The translations under genes were made by a program, and so were the position numbers. The notes beneath the pieces were generated by a model. It was not told the origin of the DNA and made no database searches. It saw only the letters and a list, made by a program, of their open reading frames with translations. Positions 51,101 to 61,544 of a stretch of 64,000 nt of DNA are shown here, in pieces. Position 1 is the stretch's first letter. Each line of letters opens with the position of its first letter. Source of the stretch: Pseudomonadota bacterium (GTDB lineage Bacteria > Pseudomonadota > Alphaproteobacteria > Rhodospirillales > Magnetospirillaceae); contig JAEXAH010000144.1 in NCBI GenBank assembly GCA_023458315.1, positions 4,577-68,576 on the forward strand, given 5' to 3'.

Positions 51101-53596
51101 TTGACCAAGGGCAGGGACACCGAAAGCGAATTGCGCGCCCGCCTGGACGGCATCGCCGCCAGTCTGCCGGGTTTCGCCTTCCAGCGGCGGCTGGAAGCGG
51201 ACGGCACCCTGTCTTATCCCTTCTTCAGCGGCAATCTGGGCGATGTCCTGGGCCTGGAGGCCGCCGACATGGCGGTCAACGCCAAGGGCTGCCTGCATGT
51301 GGTGCACTGGGCCGACCGCGATTCCCACCTGGAGGCCATCCAGCGTTCCGCCGCCGACCTGACCCTGTGCATCGAGGAATTCCGCGCCATCACCCGATCG
51401 GGCGAGGTCCGCTGGCTGAAGGGCGCGTCGCGCCCGCGCCGCGACGGCGATATTGTGGTGTGGGACGGGGCGCTGATCGACGTCACCGACGGTCGCCGCG
51501 CCGAATTCCGGCTGGACATGCTGATGGAGCATGCCGCCGATTCCATTCTGATCCTGGATGAATCCGGGGCCATCGACACCGTCAACACCGCCGCCGAGCG
51601 GCTGTTCGGCTGGGACGGCGCCGATCTGGCCGGGCAGGATTTCGCCATGCTGCTGGCCGAGCGCGAGCGCCATCCCCACCTGCTGGTCGGCGACCTGCTG
51701 GACGGGTCGGGCGGGCTGGTGGGCGGCGGTCCGCGCGAATTGCTGGGTCTGCGCAAGGACGGATCGACCTTTCCGCTGGAATTGTCCACCAGCGAGGTGC
51801 GGCTGGAGGGGCATCGCCTGTTCGTCGGCATCGGCCGCGACATCACCGCCCGCAAGGCCACCGAGGCCGCCCTGCGCGAAACCGAGCAACGGCTGGGCGC
51901 CATCGCCGCCAACATGCCGGGCATGGTGTTCCAGCGGGTGCTGCGCGCCGACGGGCGGCTGGACTTCACCTATGTTTCCGACGGCTGCCGTGACTTCCTG
52001 GGCCTGGAGCCCGAGGAACTGATGGCCGATTCCCACCTGTTCCTGTCGGCGGTGTCGTCCGACGAACGCCAGCGTTTCCTGGCGGCGCTGGGCCGGTCGG
52101 CCCGCACCATGGAGCCGTTCGAGGAGGAAGTGGCGGCCATCGGCGGCGACGGCCGCCGCCGCTGGCTGCGCGGACAAAGCCGCCCCACCCGCCGCGACAA
52201 CGGCGACATCGTGTGGGACGGCATCATCATCGACGTCACCGACCGCAAGATGGCGGAACAGCGGCTGTCGTTCCTGGCCTTCTACGACCCGCTGACCCGG
52301 CTGCCCAACCGCCCGGCCTTCCTGGAACGCTTCATCGCCGCGCGCGAGGCGGCGCGCCACCGCCATGGCCTGCTGGCGGTCATGAGCCTGGGCATCGACC
52401 GTTTCGGCATCATCAACGCCACCATGGGCCATTCGGTGGGCGACCAGGTGCTGATCGCCGCCGCCGATATCCTGCAAGCCGCCCTGGGCCGCGACGACGT
52501 CATGGCGCGGGCCTCGGGCGACCGCTTCCTGCTGCTGATCGGCGGCCACGCCTCGAAGCGCGAGCTGACCGACGCGGTCGAGCGCCTGCACGCGCTGGCC
52601 CAGGCGCCGGTGTCGGTGGCGGGCGAGGAATTCGAGATCTCGGTGTGCAGCGGCATCGCCCTGTTCCCGCGCGACGGCGAGGACGCCGAAACCCTGATCA
52701 AGAACGCCGAGGCGGCGCTGCACCGGGCCAAGGCCCAGGGACCGGCCACCTTGCAGTTCTTCACCAAGGAAATGAGCTCGCGCGCCGCCAAGACCCTGAC
52801 CCTTCAGAACAAGCTGCGCCGCGCCGTCGAACATGGCGAGTTCATTCCCTATTACCAGCCGCAGGTGGATCTGAGCAGCGGCGCCGTGGTGGGCATGGAG
52901 GCGCTGGTGCGCTGGAAAAGCCCGGAAATGGGCATGGTCGCCCCCGGCGAGTTCATTCCGGTGGCCGAGGAATCCGGCCTGATCGATGCCATCTGCGACG
53001 TCATGCTCAGCCAGTGCGCCCGCCAGAACAAAGCCTGGCAGGACGAGGGGCTGCCCGCCATCCCGGTGGCGGTCAACGTGTCCGGCCGCCAGTTCCAATA
53101 CGCCCGCCGCCTGATCGCCGCCCTGGAAACCACCCTGGCCGACAGCGGCCTCGACCCGCGCTATCTGGAGATCGAGCTGACCGAAAGCTCGGCCATGCGC
53201 GACGCCGAAAGCGCCATCGGCGTGGTGCAGACCCTGAAGGACATGGGGCTGGCCTGCGCCATCGACGATTTCGGCACCGGTTATTCGTCGTTGTCGGTGC
53301 TGAAGCGCTTCCCCATTTCCAAGCTGAAGATCGACCGCAGCTTCGTCATGGACGTCATCACCGACCCCAACGACGCCGCCATCGTCGAAGCCATCGTCGC
53401 CATGGCCCGCGCGTTGCGCATGAAGGTGGTGGCCGAGGGCGTCGAGCACACCCAGCACCTGGAATTCCTGCGCACCCTGGGCTGTGACCAGATGCAGGGC
53501 TATCTGTTCTCGCGCCCGCTGCCCGCCGAGGAAATGGGCCGCATGCTGGCCGAGGGCCGACGGCTGCATTTCAACGAAGCCCGCCGTAGCGCATAA
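51101..53596 (+). CDS. PAS-GGDEF-EAL protein, likely c-di-GMP phosphodiesterase
   Basis: 831 residues. No ATG or GTG lies near the start; TTG at 51101 has GGAG 8 bases upstream. Three PAS-like modules: about 10-130 (SLPGFAFQRRLEADGTLSYP), 135-255 (HAADSILILDESGAIDTVNT) and 265-380 (NMPGMVFQRVLRADGRLDFT). The first and third are alike, suggesting duplication. The GGDEF domain is degenerate (the signature reads ARASGDRFLLLI), so it should not make c-di-GMP. The EAL domain is intact: MEALVRWKSPEMG, ELTESSAMRD, DDFGTGYSSLSVLK, KIDRSFV. It probably hydrolyses c-di-GMP. No membrane segment. Confidence 0.9.
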   Translation: MTKGRDTESELRARLDGIAASLPGFAFQRRLEADGTLSYPFFSGNLGDVLGLEAADMAVNAKGCLHVVHWADRDSHLEAIQRSAADLTLCIEEFRAITRSGEVRWLKGASRPRRDGDIVVWDGALIDVTDGRRAEFRLDMLMEHAADSILILDESGAIDTVNTAAERLFGWDGADLAGQDFAMLLAERERHPHLLVGDLLDGSGGLVGGGPRELLGLRKDGSTFPLELSTSEVRLEGHRLFVGIGRDITARKATEAALRETEQRLGAIAANMPGMVFQRVLRADGRLDFTYVSDGCRDFLGLEPEELMADSHLFLSAVSSDERQRFLAALGRSARTMEPFEEEVAAIGGDGRRRWLRGQSRPTRRDNGDIVWDGIIIDVTDRKMAEQRLSFLAFYDPLTRLPNRPAFLERFIAAREAARHRHGLLAVMSLGIDRFGIINATMGHSVGDQVLIAAADILQAALGRDDVMARASGDRFLLLIGGHASKRELTDAVERLHALAQAPVSVAGEEFEISVCSGIALFPRDGEDAETLIKNAEAALHRAKAQGPATLQFFTKEMSSRAAKTLTLQNKLRRAVEHGEFIPYYQPQVDLSSGAVVGMEALVRWKSPEMGMVAPGEFIPVAEESGLIDAICDVMLSQCARQNKAWQDEGLPAIPVAVNVSGRQFQYARRLIAALETTLADSGLDPRYLEIELTESSAMRDAESAIGVVQTLKDMGLACAIDDFGTGYSSLSVLKRFPISKLKIDRSFVMDVITDPNDAAIVEAIVAMARALRMKVVAEGVEHTQHLEFLRTLGCDQMQGYLFSRPLPAEEMGRMLAEGRRLHFNEARRSA

Positions 53597-53605
53597 TCCC
53601 CGACC

Positions 53606-54334
53606 ATGAGCAGCGATCCCAATACCGCCCAGCCGGTCGGCGGCACCGTCAAGCATTCCTACACCATCCCCTGTTCCACCGCCTTCCGCGATGCGGTCGA
53701 GGCGCTGGCGGCGCGGCGGCGCGTCAATGTCGGCGATATCGCCCGTTCGGTGCTGCTGGTGATGCCGCCGCCGGTGATCGCCGCCTTCGACGATCCCGGC
53801 GACCCCGATCCCGGCGACCGCGAGACGGTGATCCTGAAATCCGGTCCGGCCCAGGGGCGGCCGTGGCGGCGCAAGCCGCGCCTGCAAGTGCGCATGCCGC
53901 CGGGATACGAGATGGATTTCATCCGCCGCGCCCTGGGTCTGGCCCTGGCGCTGGATTCGGGCAGCATGTGCCTGAAACTGGAAGACCCGCGCGCCAAGCC
54001 GCCGGAACCGGCCCCGCCACCGCCACCCCCGCCGCCGCCACCACCCAGCCAGGCCCATGCCGAGGCCAGCCGCGCGGTGGCCGCCGCCCACGAGGAACTG
54101 GAGCGTCTGCGCGCCATCATCAACGTGCTGGCCTTCGACCCGCTGCCGCACGGCGTGTCCAGCCGGGACGAGGCGCTGCACGTCCTGGGCTTCCCGCCCG
54201 GCACCCGGCCGGACAAGCGCACGGTGCGCGCCCGCTTCCGCATGCTGGCCACCATCCACCACCCGGACAGCCATTACGGCAGCCACCACCGCATGAGCCA
54301 GCTCAATCAGGCCATGGAATTCCTCAAGGAATAG
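53606..54334 (+). CDS. J-domain-like protein with polyproline linker
   Basis: 242 residues. The N-terminal 60 residues (YTIPCSTAFRDAVEALAARR, VGDIARSVLLVMPPP) resemble a ribbon-helix-helix-like module. A middle basic part (about 85-130, RMPPGYEMDFIRRALGLALA) precedes an 11-proline run (about 138-148). The final 70 residues are a J-domain-like segment: ALHVLGFPPGTRPDKRTVRA, then RFRMLATIHHPDSHYGSHHR and QLNQAMEFL; the HPD tripeptide is in place. It may recruit Hsp70 to an unknown target. It follows the EAL gene by 9 bases and is probably co-transcribed. Confidence 0.75.
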   Translation: MSSDPNTAQPVGGTVKHSYTIPCSTAFRDAVEALAARRRVNVGDIARSVLLVMPPPVIAAFDDPGDPDPGDRETVILKSGPAQGRPWRRKPRLQVRMPPGYEMDFIRRALGLALALDSGSMCLKLEDPRAKPPEPAPPPPPPPPPPPSQAHAEASRAVAAAHEELERLRAIINVLAFDPLPHGVSSRDEALHVLGFPPGTRPDKRTVRARFRMLATIHHPDSHYGSHHRMSQLNQAMEFLKE

Positions 54335-54349
54335 GGCGGCAAGCCGCCC
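54334..54349 (+). terminator. Short hairpin after the J-domain gene
   Basis: GGGCGGC-AA-GCCGCCC directly at the stop codon, followed by GTTCCC. It works with the larger hairpin at 54371 to end the plus-strand transcript. Confidence 0.45.
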
Positions 54350-54370
54350 GTTCCCTGAGAAAACCAAAAA

Positions 54371-54403
54371 AAAGGGGAAGGCGGCCCCGACCGCTTCCCC
54401 TTT
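54371..54403 (-). terminator. Rho-independent terminator of the PraR-like regulator operon
   Basis: AAAGGGGAAG/CTTCCCCTTT stem with an inner CGG/CCG. On the minus strand it runs into eight T. It ends the transcript of the XRE regulator gene and faces the J-domain gene. Confidence 0.9.
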
Positions 54404-54424
54404 CCCTCGACCGGAACGGACGCC

Positions 54425-54922
54425 TCAGCGGCCGTTCATCTCGGCGGCGTCGGCCAGCGCCTTGGCCAGTTCGTACACCCGCTTGCGCACCTGCGGGTCG
54501 CTGATGCGGTAATAGGCGCGCACCAGTTCCAGCGTCTCGCGCTTGGCCATGGGGTCGTGCTCGAAATGGGCGGGCAGTTCTTCCAGTTCGCCGACACCGG
54601 CGATCAGCGCCGGGGTCTGGGTCTTCAGTTCCTCGCCCATGTCGTCGAAGAAGAAGCTGACCGGAACGTCCAGCACGCGCGACAGATCGAACAGGCGCGA
54701 GGCGCCGACGCGGTTGGCGCCGCGTTCGTATTTCTGCACCTGCTGGAAGGTCAGGCCCAGGGCCTCGCCCAGCTTCTCCTGGCTCATGCCGAGCAGGGTG
54801 CGGCGAAGACGCACGCGCGACCCCACATGCACGTCGATGGGGTTGGGCTTGCCCGAAGGGGTGCGCCCCCGGCTGCTGCCCTTGCGCAGGCCGGTCTTCT
54901 GATTACGCGGAGTTTGAGCCAT
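54425..54922 (-). CDS. XRE-family transcriptional regulator, PraR-like
   Basis: 165 residues. A basic disordered N-terminus (about 1-25) precedes the helix-turn-helix (about 30-85): SRVRLRRTLLGMSQEKLGEA, then LGLTFQQVQKYERGANRVGA and LFDLSRVLDVPVSFFFDDM. This pattern is that of alphaproteobacterial PraR/SinR-like regulators linked to quorum sensing, surface and metabolism control. The C-terminal helices (LELVRAYYRISDPQVRKRVY) are also family-like. It follows lnt by 116 bases on the same strand, the usual place for this gene next to lnt in the group. Confidence 0.9.
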   Translation of the reverse strand: MAQTPRNQKTGLRKGSSRGRTPSGKPNPIDVHVGSRVRLRRTLLGMSQEKLGEALGLTFQQVQKYERGANRVGASRLFDLSRVLDVPVSFFFDDMGEELKTQTPALIAGVGELEELPAHFEHDPMAKRETLELVRAYYRISDPQVRKRVYELAKALADAAEMNGR

Positions 54923-55038
54923 CGGGACTGCCCCAACCTGTCAAAATTTACAAGACGCGAGAAAGTATCGCGGCGCTCATTATGACCAGGGGCGGATACA
55001 AGTCAACCGACCGGAGAAAGTCTTCCCATTCTCCGGTC

Positions 55039-56646
55039 CTATTCCCAGCGGCGCAGCACGCGCCCCGCCAGCAAACCGGCCACGGCGGCCAGAAACGCCA
55101 GCATCAGGGGCAGCGTGTTGCCCAGGCGCGAGAACAGGGTGGGGGGCAGCGCCCGGGGCAGCGGCGCATCGACCACGCCCTGCCGTCCCAGGCCCAGGCG
55201 GGCCACTTCGCGGCCCAATCCATCATAAACGGCCGAAATGCCGGAATTGGCGGCGCGCACCACCGGAAGCCCTTCCTCGATGGCGCGCATGCGCCCGGCC
55301 GCCAGATGCTGGTAGGGACCGGCGGAATTGCCGAACCAGCCGTCATTGGTGACGGTCAGCAACCAGCCCGGGCGCGGCTGCCCGGCCACGGCGGCGGGGA
55401 AGATGGATTCATAGCAGATCATGGGCGACAGCGGCGGCAGGCCCGGCAAGTCCAGGGTGCGCGGACCGGGACCGGCGGAAAAATCGGTGCCGCCGCCCTG
55501 GGTGATCTTGTCGATGGGCAGGATGGCGCGCAACGGCACGTATTCGCCGAAAGGCACCAGATGGGCCTTGTCGTAGACGCCCAGAACCTGCCCGGCGCCA
55601 TCGATGGCCATCAGGCTGTTCCACACCTGGAACGGCGCCACGCCCGGCGCGGTGACGCGCGGCGCGCCGGTGACGACCATGCCGCCGGGCGGCGCCACCG
55701 AGGCGACCAGGGCACGGCGCGGCCCGTCCATGTCCAGCACATAGGGCGCCGCCGTCTCGGGCCAGATCACATGGGTGACGCGGTCCCAGCCCGGCGCCTT
55801 GGACAGTTCCAGATGGGCCAGCAGATGGGTTTCGCGCAGATCCTCGCGCCACATGTGGCGCTGGCCGATGGCCGCCTGAACCAGACGCAGGGTGATGCCG
55901 GGCACCATGTCCTGGGGGGCGCGCAGGCGCAGCAGGCCGAACAGCAGGGCGGCGGCCAGCAGCAGCACCGCCAGCGCCAAGGCCCCCAGCCGCAGGCGGC
56001 GCGGCGCGTAATCGGCCAGCAGCGCGGGCAGGCCGAACACCAGCATGGTCAGCAGCGACAGGCCGAACACACCGATCACCGACCCCAGTTGCAGCACCGG
56101 CAACGCCACGTCCCACACCGAGCCCAGCGGATTCCACGGAAAACCGGTCAGCACCCAGGAGCGCAGCCATTCGGCGACGGTCCAGGCGGCGGCCAGCACC
56201 GGCACCCGGCCCGGCCCGGCGACACCCGACAGCCGAGTCGCCAGGGTGGCGGCGCCGGTGAACACCGCCAGCACCCCGGACAGGCCCAGGGTGGCGAAGG
56301 GGACCATCCAGCCGAATTTTTCCGGCTCGATCAGCAGGGCGTTGGCGATCCACACCAGTCCGACCAGGAACCAGCCCAGGCCCCACCACCATCCGGCGCC
56401 AAAGGCGGCGCGGCGGCTGGCCGAGGCATCCAGCACCCAGATCAGGCCGGGCAGCGCCAGCAGCAGCACCGGCACCAGCCCCACCGGCGGCAGCGCCAGC
56501 GCGGCCAGCGCCCCCAGCAGCACCAGCGCCAGGCGGCGGCGCCACCCGGTCAGGGCGGCCAGCCGGGCGGCGGCGCCACCGAACCCGTTGGAGGCGGCGG
56601 GCGACGAACGGTGCGCGGCGGACAGGACGCCGACAGCGGCGGGCAT
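55039..56646 (-). CDS. lnt: Apolipoprotein N-acyltransferase
   Basis: 535 residues from the ATG at 56646, which overlaps the corC stop (TGATG). Six to seven N-terminal membrane helices precede a nitrilase-fold periplasmic domain and a last helix. The catalytic triad is visible: Glu in VIWPETAAPY, Lys in GVYDKAHLVPFGEYVPL, and Cys in PMICYESIFP. It adds the third acyl chain to lipoproteins, such as the one at 40212. Member of the miaB-phoH-ybeY-corC-lnt operon. Confidence 0.96.
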   Translation of the reverse strand: MPAAVGVLSAAHRSSPAASNGFGGAAARLAALTGWRRRLALVLLGALAALALPPVGLVPVLLLALPGLIWVLDASASRRAAFGAGWWWGLGWFLVGLVWIANALLIEPEKFGWMVPFATLGLSGVLAVFTGAATLATRLSGVAGPGRVPVLAAAWTVAEWLRSWVLTGFPWNPLGSVWDVALPVLQLGSVIGVFGLSLLTMLVFGLPALLADYAPRRLRLGALALAVLLLAAALLFGLLRLRAPQDMVPGITLRLVQAAIGQRHMWREDLRETHLLAHLELSKAPGWDRVTHVIWPETAAPYVLDMDGPRRALVASVAPPGGMVVTGAPRVTAPGVAPFQVWNSLMAIDGAGQVLGVYDKAHLVPFGEYVPLRAILPIDKITQGGGTDFSAGPGPRTLDLPGLPPLSPMICYESIFPAAVAGQPRPGWLLTVTNDGWFGNSAGPYQHLAAGRMRAIEEGLPVVRAANSGISAVYDGLGREVARLGLGRQGVVDAPLPRALPPTLFSRLGNTLPLMLAFLAAVAGLLAGRVLRRWE

Positions 56647-57707
56647 CAGGCCGACTCGGCGACGGCCGACGGCGCGGCCCGGCGCACCCGCAGCCACTTG
56701 ATGCGGCGGGGATCGGCGTCCACCACCTCGAATTCCAGGCCCGAGACGTGACCGATCAATTCGCCGCGCGACGGCACCCGCCCGGCGACGAAGAACACCA
56801 GACCGCCCAGGGTGTCCACGTCCTCGCGCTCTTCCTCGGTCAGCACCGGGCCGACCGCTTCCTCGAATTCCTCGATGGGGGTGCGGGCGTCGGCCTCGAT
56901 CACGCCATCGGGGCGCACCACCATGTCCGGCTCGACATTGCGGTCGTGTTCGTCCTCGATCTCGCCGACGATCTGTTCCACCAGATCCTCGATGGTGACA
57001 AGCCCGTCGATGCCGCCGTATTCGTCCACCACCAGCGCCATGTGGGTGCGCTTCAGCCGCATCTCCAGCAGCAGGTCCATCACCCGCATGCTGGGCGACA
57101 CGAACAGCACGCGACGCACCAGCCGTTGAAGCTGGAACGCCTTGTCCACCCGTCCGGCGGCCAGGATGTCCTTGATGTGGACCATGCCGATCACGTCGTC
57201 CAGATTGCCGCGATAGACCGGCAGGCGGGAATGGCCGCACTTGATGAACAATTCGGTCAGGCCGTCCTGGCCGGTGTCGGCGTCGATGCCGACGATGTCG
57301 GCGCGCGGCACCATGACGTCATAGGCGGTCTGTTCGCGCAGGTGCAGGATGTTGCCCAGCAGCACCCGTTCCTGATCGTCGATGGGGATGCCGGATTCGT
57401 TGCGGTCCTCGATCAGTTCCTCGAGGGCCTCGCGCACTGTCTCGCTGCCCTTGGACCGCCGCAGCAGGCGCAGCCAGCCGCGCAGCGTGTCGAGCAAGCC
57501 TTCGTCGCCCGCCTGGGCGGCGTCACGGGCGATCTTGCCCATGTGGTGCGGAGAAGCGACGGCGGTTTCGACGGCGCCGTCGGCCAAAGCGGCCCCGACA
57601 GGTCGGGACTCATGCACTATGTTTGCCCCGATGGATCGGTGGTCATTCACTATGTTTGCCCCGATGGATCGGGGCGGGGGACTATGGGGTTCGCTCATGG
57701 TCCTCAT
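56646..57707 (-). CDS. corC: CorC/HlyC-family protein with CBS pair
   Basis: 353 residues. CBS domains (about 130-250) carry AYDVMVPRADIVGIDADTGQ, HSRLPVYRGNLDDVIGMVHI and HMALVVDEYGGIDGLVTIED. The C-terminal CorC_HlyC domain includes DVDTLGGLVFFVAGRVPSRG. Proteins of this type act in magnesium/cobalt homeostasis. The first 55 residues are unusual: two nearly identical 11-residue units RSIGANIVNDH and RSIGANIVHES and a third degenerate one, from a 33-base tandem repeat. The start overlaps the ybeY stop (ATGA); the ATG at 57698 is an alternative. Confidence 0.94.
   Translation of the reverse strand: MRTMSEPHSPPPRSIGANIVNDHRSIGANIVHESRPVGAALADGAVETAVASPHHMGKIARDAAQAGDEGLLDTLRGWLRLLRRSKGSETVREALEELIEDRNESGIPIDDQERVLLGNILHLREQTAYDVMVPRADIVGIDADTGQDGLTELFIKCGHSRLPVYRGNLDDVIGMVHIKDILAAGRVDKAFQLQRLVRRVLFVSPSMRVMDLLLEMRLKRTHMALVVDEYGGIDGLVTIEDLVEQIVGEIEDEHDRNVEPDMVVRPDGVIEADARTPIEEFEEAVGPVLTEEEREDVDTLGGLVFFVAGRVPSRGELIGHVSGLEFEVVDADPRRIKWLRVRRAAPSAVAESA
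57615..57672. repeat. 33-base tandem repeat in the 5' end of corC
   Basis: A 25-base sequence (CACTATGTTTGCCCCGATGG and five more bases) occurs at 57615-57639 and, identically, at 57648-57672, giving a 33-base period that keeps the reading frame. In protein this is an 11-residue repeat. Confidence 0.9.
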
Positions 57708-58234
57708 CGCCCTCCTCTGGCGATGTCGTCGGGGTCGGTCCCGTCATAGGGATCGGCGATGGCGAAAGTGGCCAGGATGGCGGTTTCCAGCCGTTCCATC
57801 TCTTCGGCCTCGGCCTCGTCTTCCTCGTGATCATAGCCCAGAAGGTGCAGAACGCCATGCACGACCAGATGACAAAAATGGTCGGACAGCGTCTTGCCCA
57901 GGGATTGGGCCTCGTCGCGGCAGGTCTGGAACGCCAGGATGACGTCGCCCAGCAGCAGCGGCGCGCCGGGGGCCAGCGGCGCGTCCTCGTCGTCCAGCGC
58001 GGCGAAGGACAGCACGTTGGTCGGCTTGTCCTTGCCGCGCCAGTCGCGGTTCAGCGTCTGGACGGTGTCGTCGTCGGCCAGCACCACGCTGATTTCCACC
58101 GGGCCGTCGCCCAGGTCGCAATCGCCCTGTTCCACCGCGGCACGGGCCATGCGCTCGACCAGCGCCTCGGCGTCGGGCAGGGCGGCGATCCAGGATTCGT
58201 CCTCGACGGCAATGGCGACGGTGATGGCGTTCAT
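57704..58234 (-). CDS. ybeY: Endoribonuclease YbeY (rRNA maturation factor)
   Basis: 176 residues. The zinc site is HLVVHGVLHLLGYDHEEDEA (H-x3-H-x5-H), and NVLSFAALDDEDAPLAPG is the second family motif. YbeY processes 16S rRNA 3' ends and takes part in ribosome quality control. Overlaps the phoH stop and the corC start by four bases each, so phoH-ybeY-corC are translationally coupled. Confidence 0.96.
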   Translation of the reverse strand: MNAITVAIAVEDESWIAALPDAEALVERMARAAVEQGDCDLGDGPVEISVVLADDDTVQTLNRDWRGKDKPTNVLSFAALDDEDAPLAPGAPLLLGDVILAFQTCRDEAQSLGKTLSDHFCHLVVHGVLHLLGYDHEEDEAEAEEMERLETAILATFAIADPYDGTDPDDIARGGR

Positions 58235-59213
58235 GGCTGTCCCGCCCGGGCGGCGGCCTTCTTGTCGCGTTCGGCGCGGTCATAGGCGCGCACGATGCGC
58301 GTCACCAGATCGTGGCGCACCACGTCGCGGTCGGTGAAGTTGACGAAGGACACGCCGTCGATGCCGTCCAGGATGTCCAGCGCGTCGCGCAGGCCCGAAC
58401 GCTGGCCGGGCGGCAGGTCGATCTGGCTGAGGTCGCCGGTGATGACCATGCGCGAGCCTTCGCCCATGCGGGTCAGGAACATCTTCATCTGCACCGAGGT
58501 GGTGTTCTGCGCTTCATCCAGGATGATGAAGGAATTGGCCAGGGTGCGGCCGCGCATGAAGGCCAGCGGCGCCACCTCGATCTCGCCGGCCGCCAGCTTC
58601 TTCATCACCTGGTCGCCGGGCAGCATGTCGTGCAGCGCGTCGTAAAGCGGCCGCAGATAGGGATCGACCTTTTCCTTGAGGTCGCCGGGCAGGAAGCCCA
58701 GACGCTCGCCCGCCTCGACCGCCGGGCGCGACAGGATCAGCCGGTCCACCTCGCCCTTCAGCATCATGGACACCGCCTTGGCCACCGCCAGATAGGTCTT
58801 GCCGGTACCGGCCGGGCCAAGGCCGAACACCAGCGGGCTGGTGTCCAGCGCCGACAGATAGGTGGCCTGGGTCGGCGTGCGCGGCGCGATGTGGCGCTTG
58901 CGGGTGCGCAGCACCAGATCGTCGGCCACCTGGGGCGGCGCGTCGGTCATGCGGATGGCGGCGTCGATGTCGGCGGTCTCCAGATGGCCCTGGCGGGCGG
59001 CCAGGGCGTACAGCGCGTCCAGCACCTGCGCCGCCTCGGCCATGGCAGCGGCCGAGCCGGACAGGGTGACGGTGTTGCCGCGGGTGTTCAACGCCACCCC
59101 CAGCACCCGTTCGATGCGTTCCAGGTTGACGTTGTGCGGCCCGAACAGCACCTGTAACAGCGCGTTGTCGGGAAATTCCCGCGATACCGATCCTGCGGGC
59201 GACCCGGCGGCGG

Positions 59214-59217
<4 letters not shown>
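58231..59217 (-). CDS. phoH: PhoH-family ATPase
   Basis: 328 residues from the GTG at 59217, which overlaps the miaB stop (GTGA) and has AAGGA 8-12 bases upstream. The N-terminal KH-like part (LLQVLFGPHNVNLERIERVL) precedes the P-loop ATPase: Walker A VFGLGPAGTGKTYLAVAKAV, Walker B FIILDEAQNTTSVQMKMFLT, and MVITGDLSQIDLPPGQRSGL. PhoH proteins are RNA-linked ATPases that often accompany ybeY. Complete. Confidence 0.95.
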
Positions 59218-60560
<1,343 letters not shown>

Positions 60561-60690
60561 TGTCGGGAACCCACGGCGGTTGCGCCGCGGGCCATTGGAA
60601 AGACGTGAAGGGCGGGACCACAGGGGGTCTCGCCCGGCTTACCCTGTGAAAGTGAGGATTCGCAGCCGCCGAGTCAAGATTTCCCGGGGA

Positions 60691-61533
60691 TCACGGGACG
60701 GCCGCCGCCGCTTGCGGGTGACGGGCGCGCACCCTGTCCTCGTCCAGACGGCCGCACAGGGCGGCGGTGACGCCGTGCGCCACCACGTCGTGGCAATGGT
60801 TGGACAGCGCCTTGCGGTCGGCGAAATCGGCGATGGTGACGGGCGGATGGAAGATCACCTCCACCGTCAGCTTGCCCAGGCCCAGCGCCTCGAACAGATG
60901 CCCGGCCAGGGTCATGTCGCCGTACCACGCATAGAACGGACGGAAGGCCCGGCACATGGTGGTGCCGTCCAGCCGGGTATAGGCCACCGAAACCGGCTGC
61001 ACCACCAGCGGCGCGCCGTCGGGGCCGCTCTGCTGCGCCACCGCGAACAACGAGCTTTTGAACGGCAGCACCCGGTTGCCGTCGTTGGACGTGCCCTCGG
61101 GGAACAGGATCAGCGAATCGCCGCCCGCCAGACGGCCGCCGATCTGGTCGCGTTCGCGCGCGGTGGCGCCGCGCGCCCGGTTGACGAACACCGTATTGGC
61201 GATGCGCGCCAAAAAGCCGAAGCCCGGCCAGCCCGCCACCTCGGCCTTGGCGACGAAACAGGCGTCCAGCACGCTGCCCAGGATCAGGATGTCCAGATAG
61301 CCCGCGTGGTTGGCCACGAACAGCACCGGCTTGCGCGTCGCCATGTCGGCGCCGCGCACCGTGACGGTGAAGCCCAGGATGCGGTTGCAGATCTGGAAAT
61401 AGCGCCGGGCATAGGCGGAATAGCCCTTCCAGCCGCAGGCCAGCAGCACCAGATAGGGGCCGACCGCCAGCAGGGTCCACAGCACGAAGCCAAGGAACCG
61501 CAAAAGCGCGATGAACGGGCTCGACAGGTTCAT
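60691..61533 (-). CDS. olsA: Lysophospholipid/lyso-ornithine-lipid acyltransferase (PlsC/OlsA-like)
   Basis: 280 residues from the ATG at 61533. N-terminal hydrophobic segment (about 8-36), then the acyltransferase motifs FVANHAGYLDILILGS (HX4D), the FVNRAR region and LILFPEGTSNDGNRVLPFKS. It transfers an acyl chain to a lysolipid. The gene is 11 bases downstream of the olsB-like gene, so its likely role is the second step of ornithine-lipid synthesis, although it could also be a general PlsC. Confidence 0.85.
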   Translation of the reverse strand: MNLSSPFIALLRFLGFVLWTLLAVGPYLVLLACGWKGYSAYARRYFQICNRILGFTVTVRGADMATRKPVLFVANHAGYLDILILGSVLDACFVAKAEVAGWPGFGFLARIANTVFVNRARGATARERDQIGGRLAGGDSLILFPEGTSNDGNRVLPFKSSLFAVAQQSGPDGAPLVVQPVSVAYTRLDGTTMCRAFRPFYAWYGDMTLAGHLFEALGLGKLTVEVIFHPPVTIADFADRKALSNHCHDVVAHGVTAALCGRLDEDRVRARHPQAAAAVP

Positions 61534-61544
61534 GACGCCGCCCT

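Noticed and set aside
52500..52560. Active diguanylate cyclase in the EAL protein
   Set aside because: The signature reads ASGDRF instead of GGDEF, so the site residues are missing.
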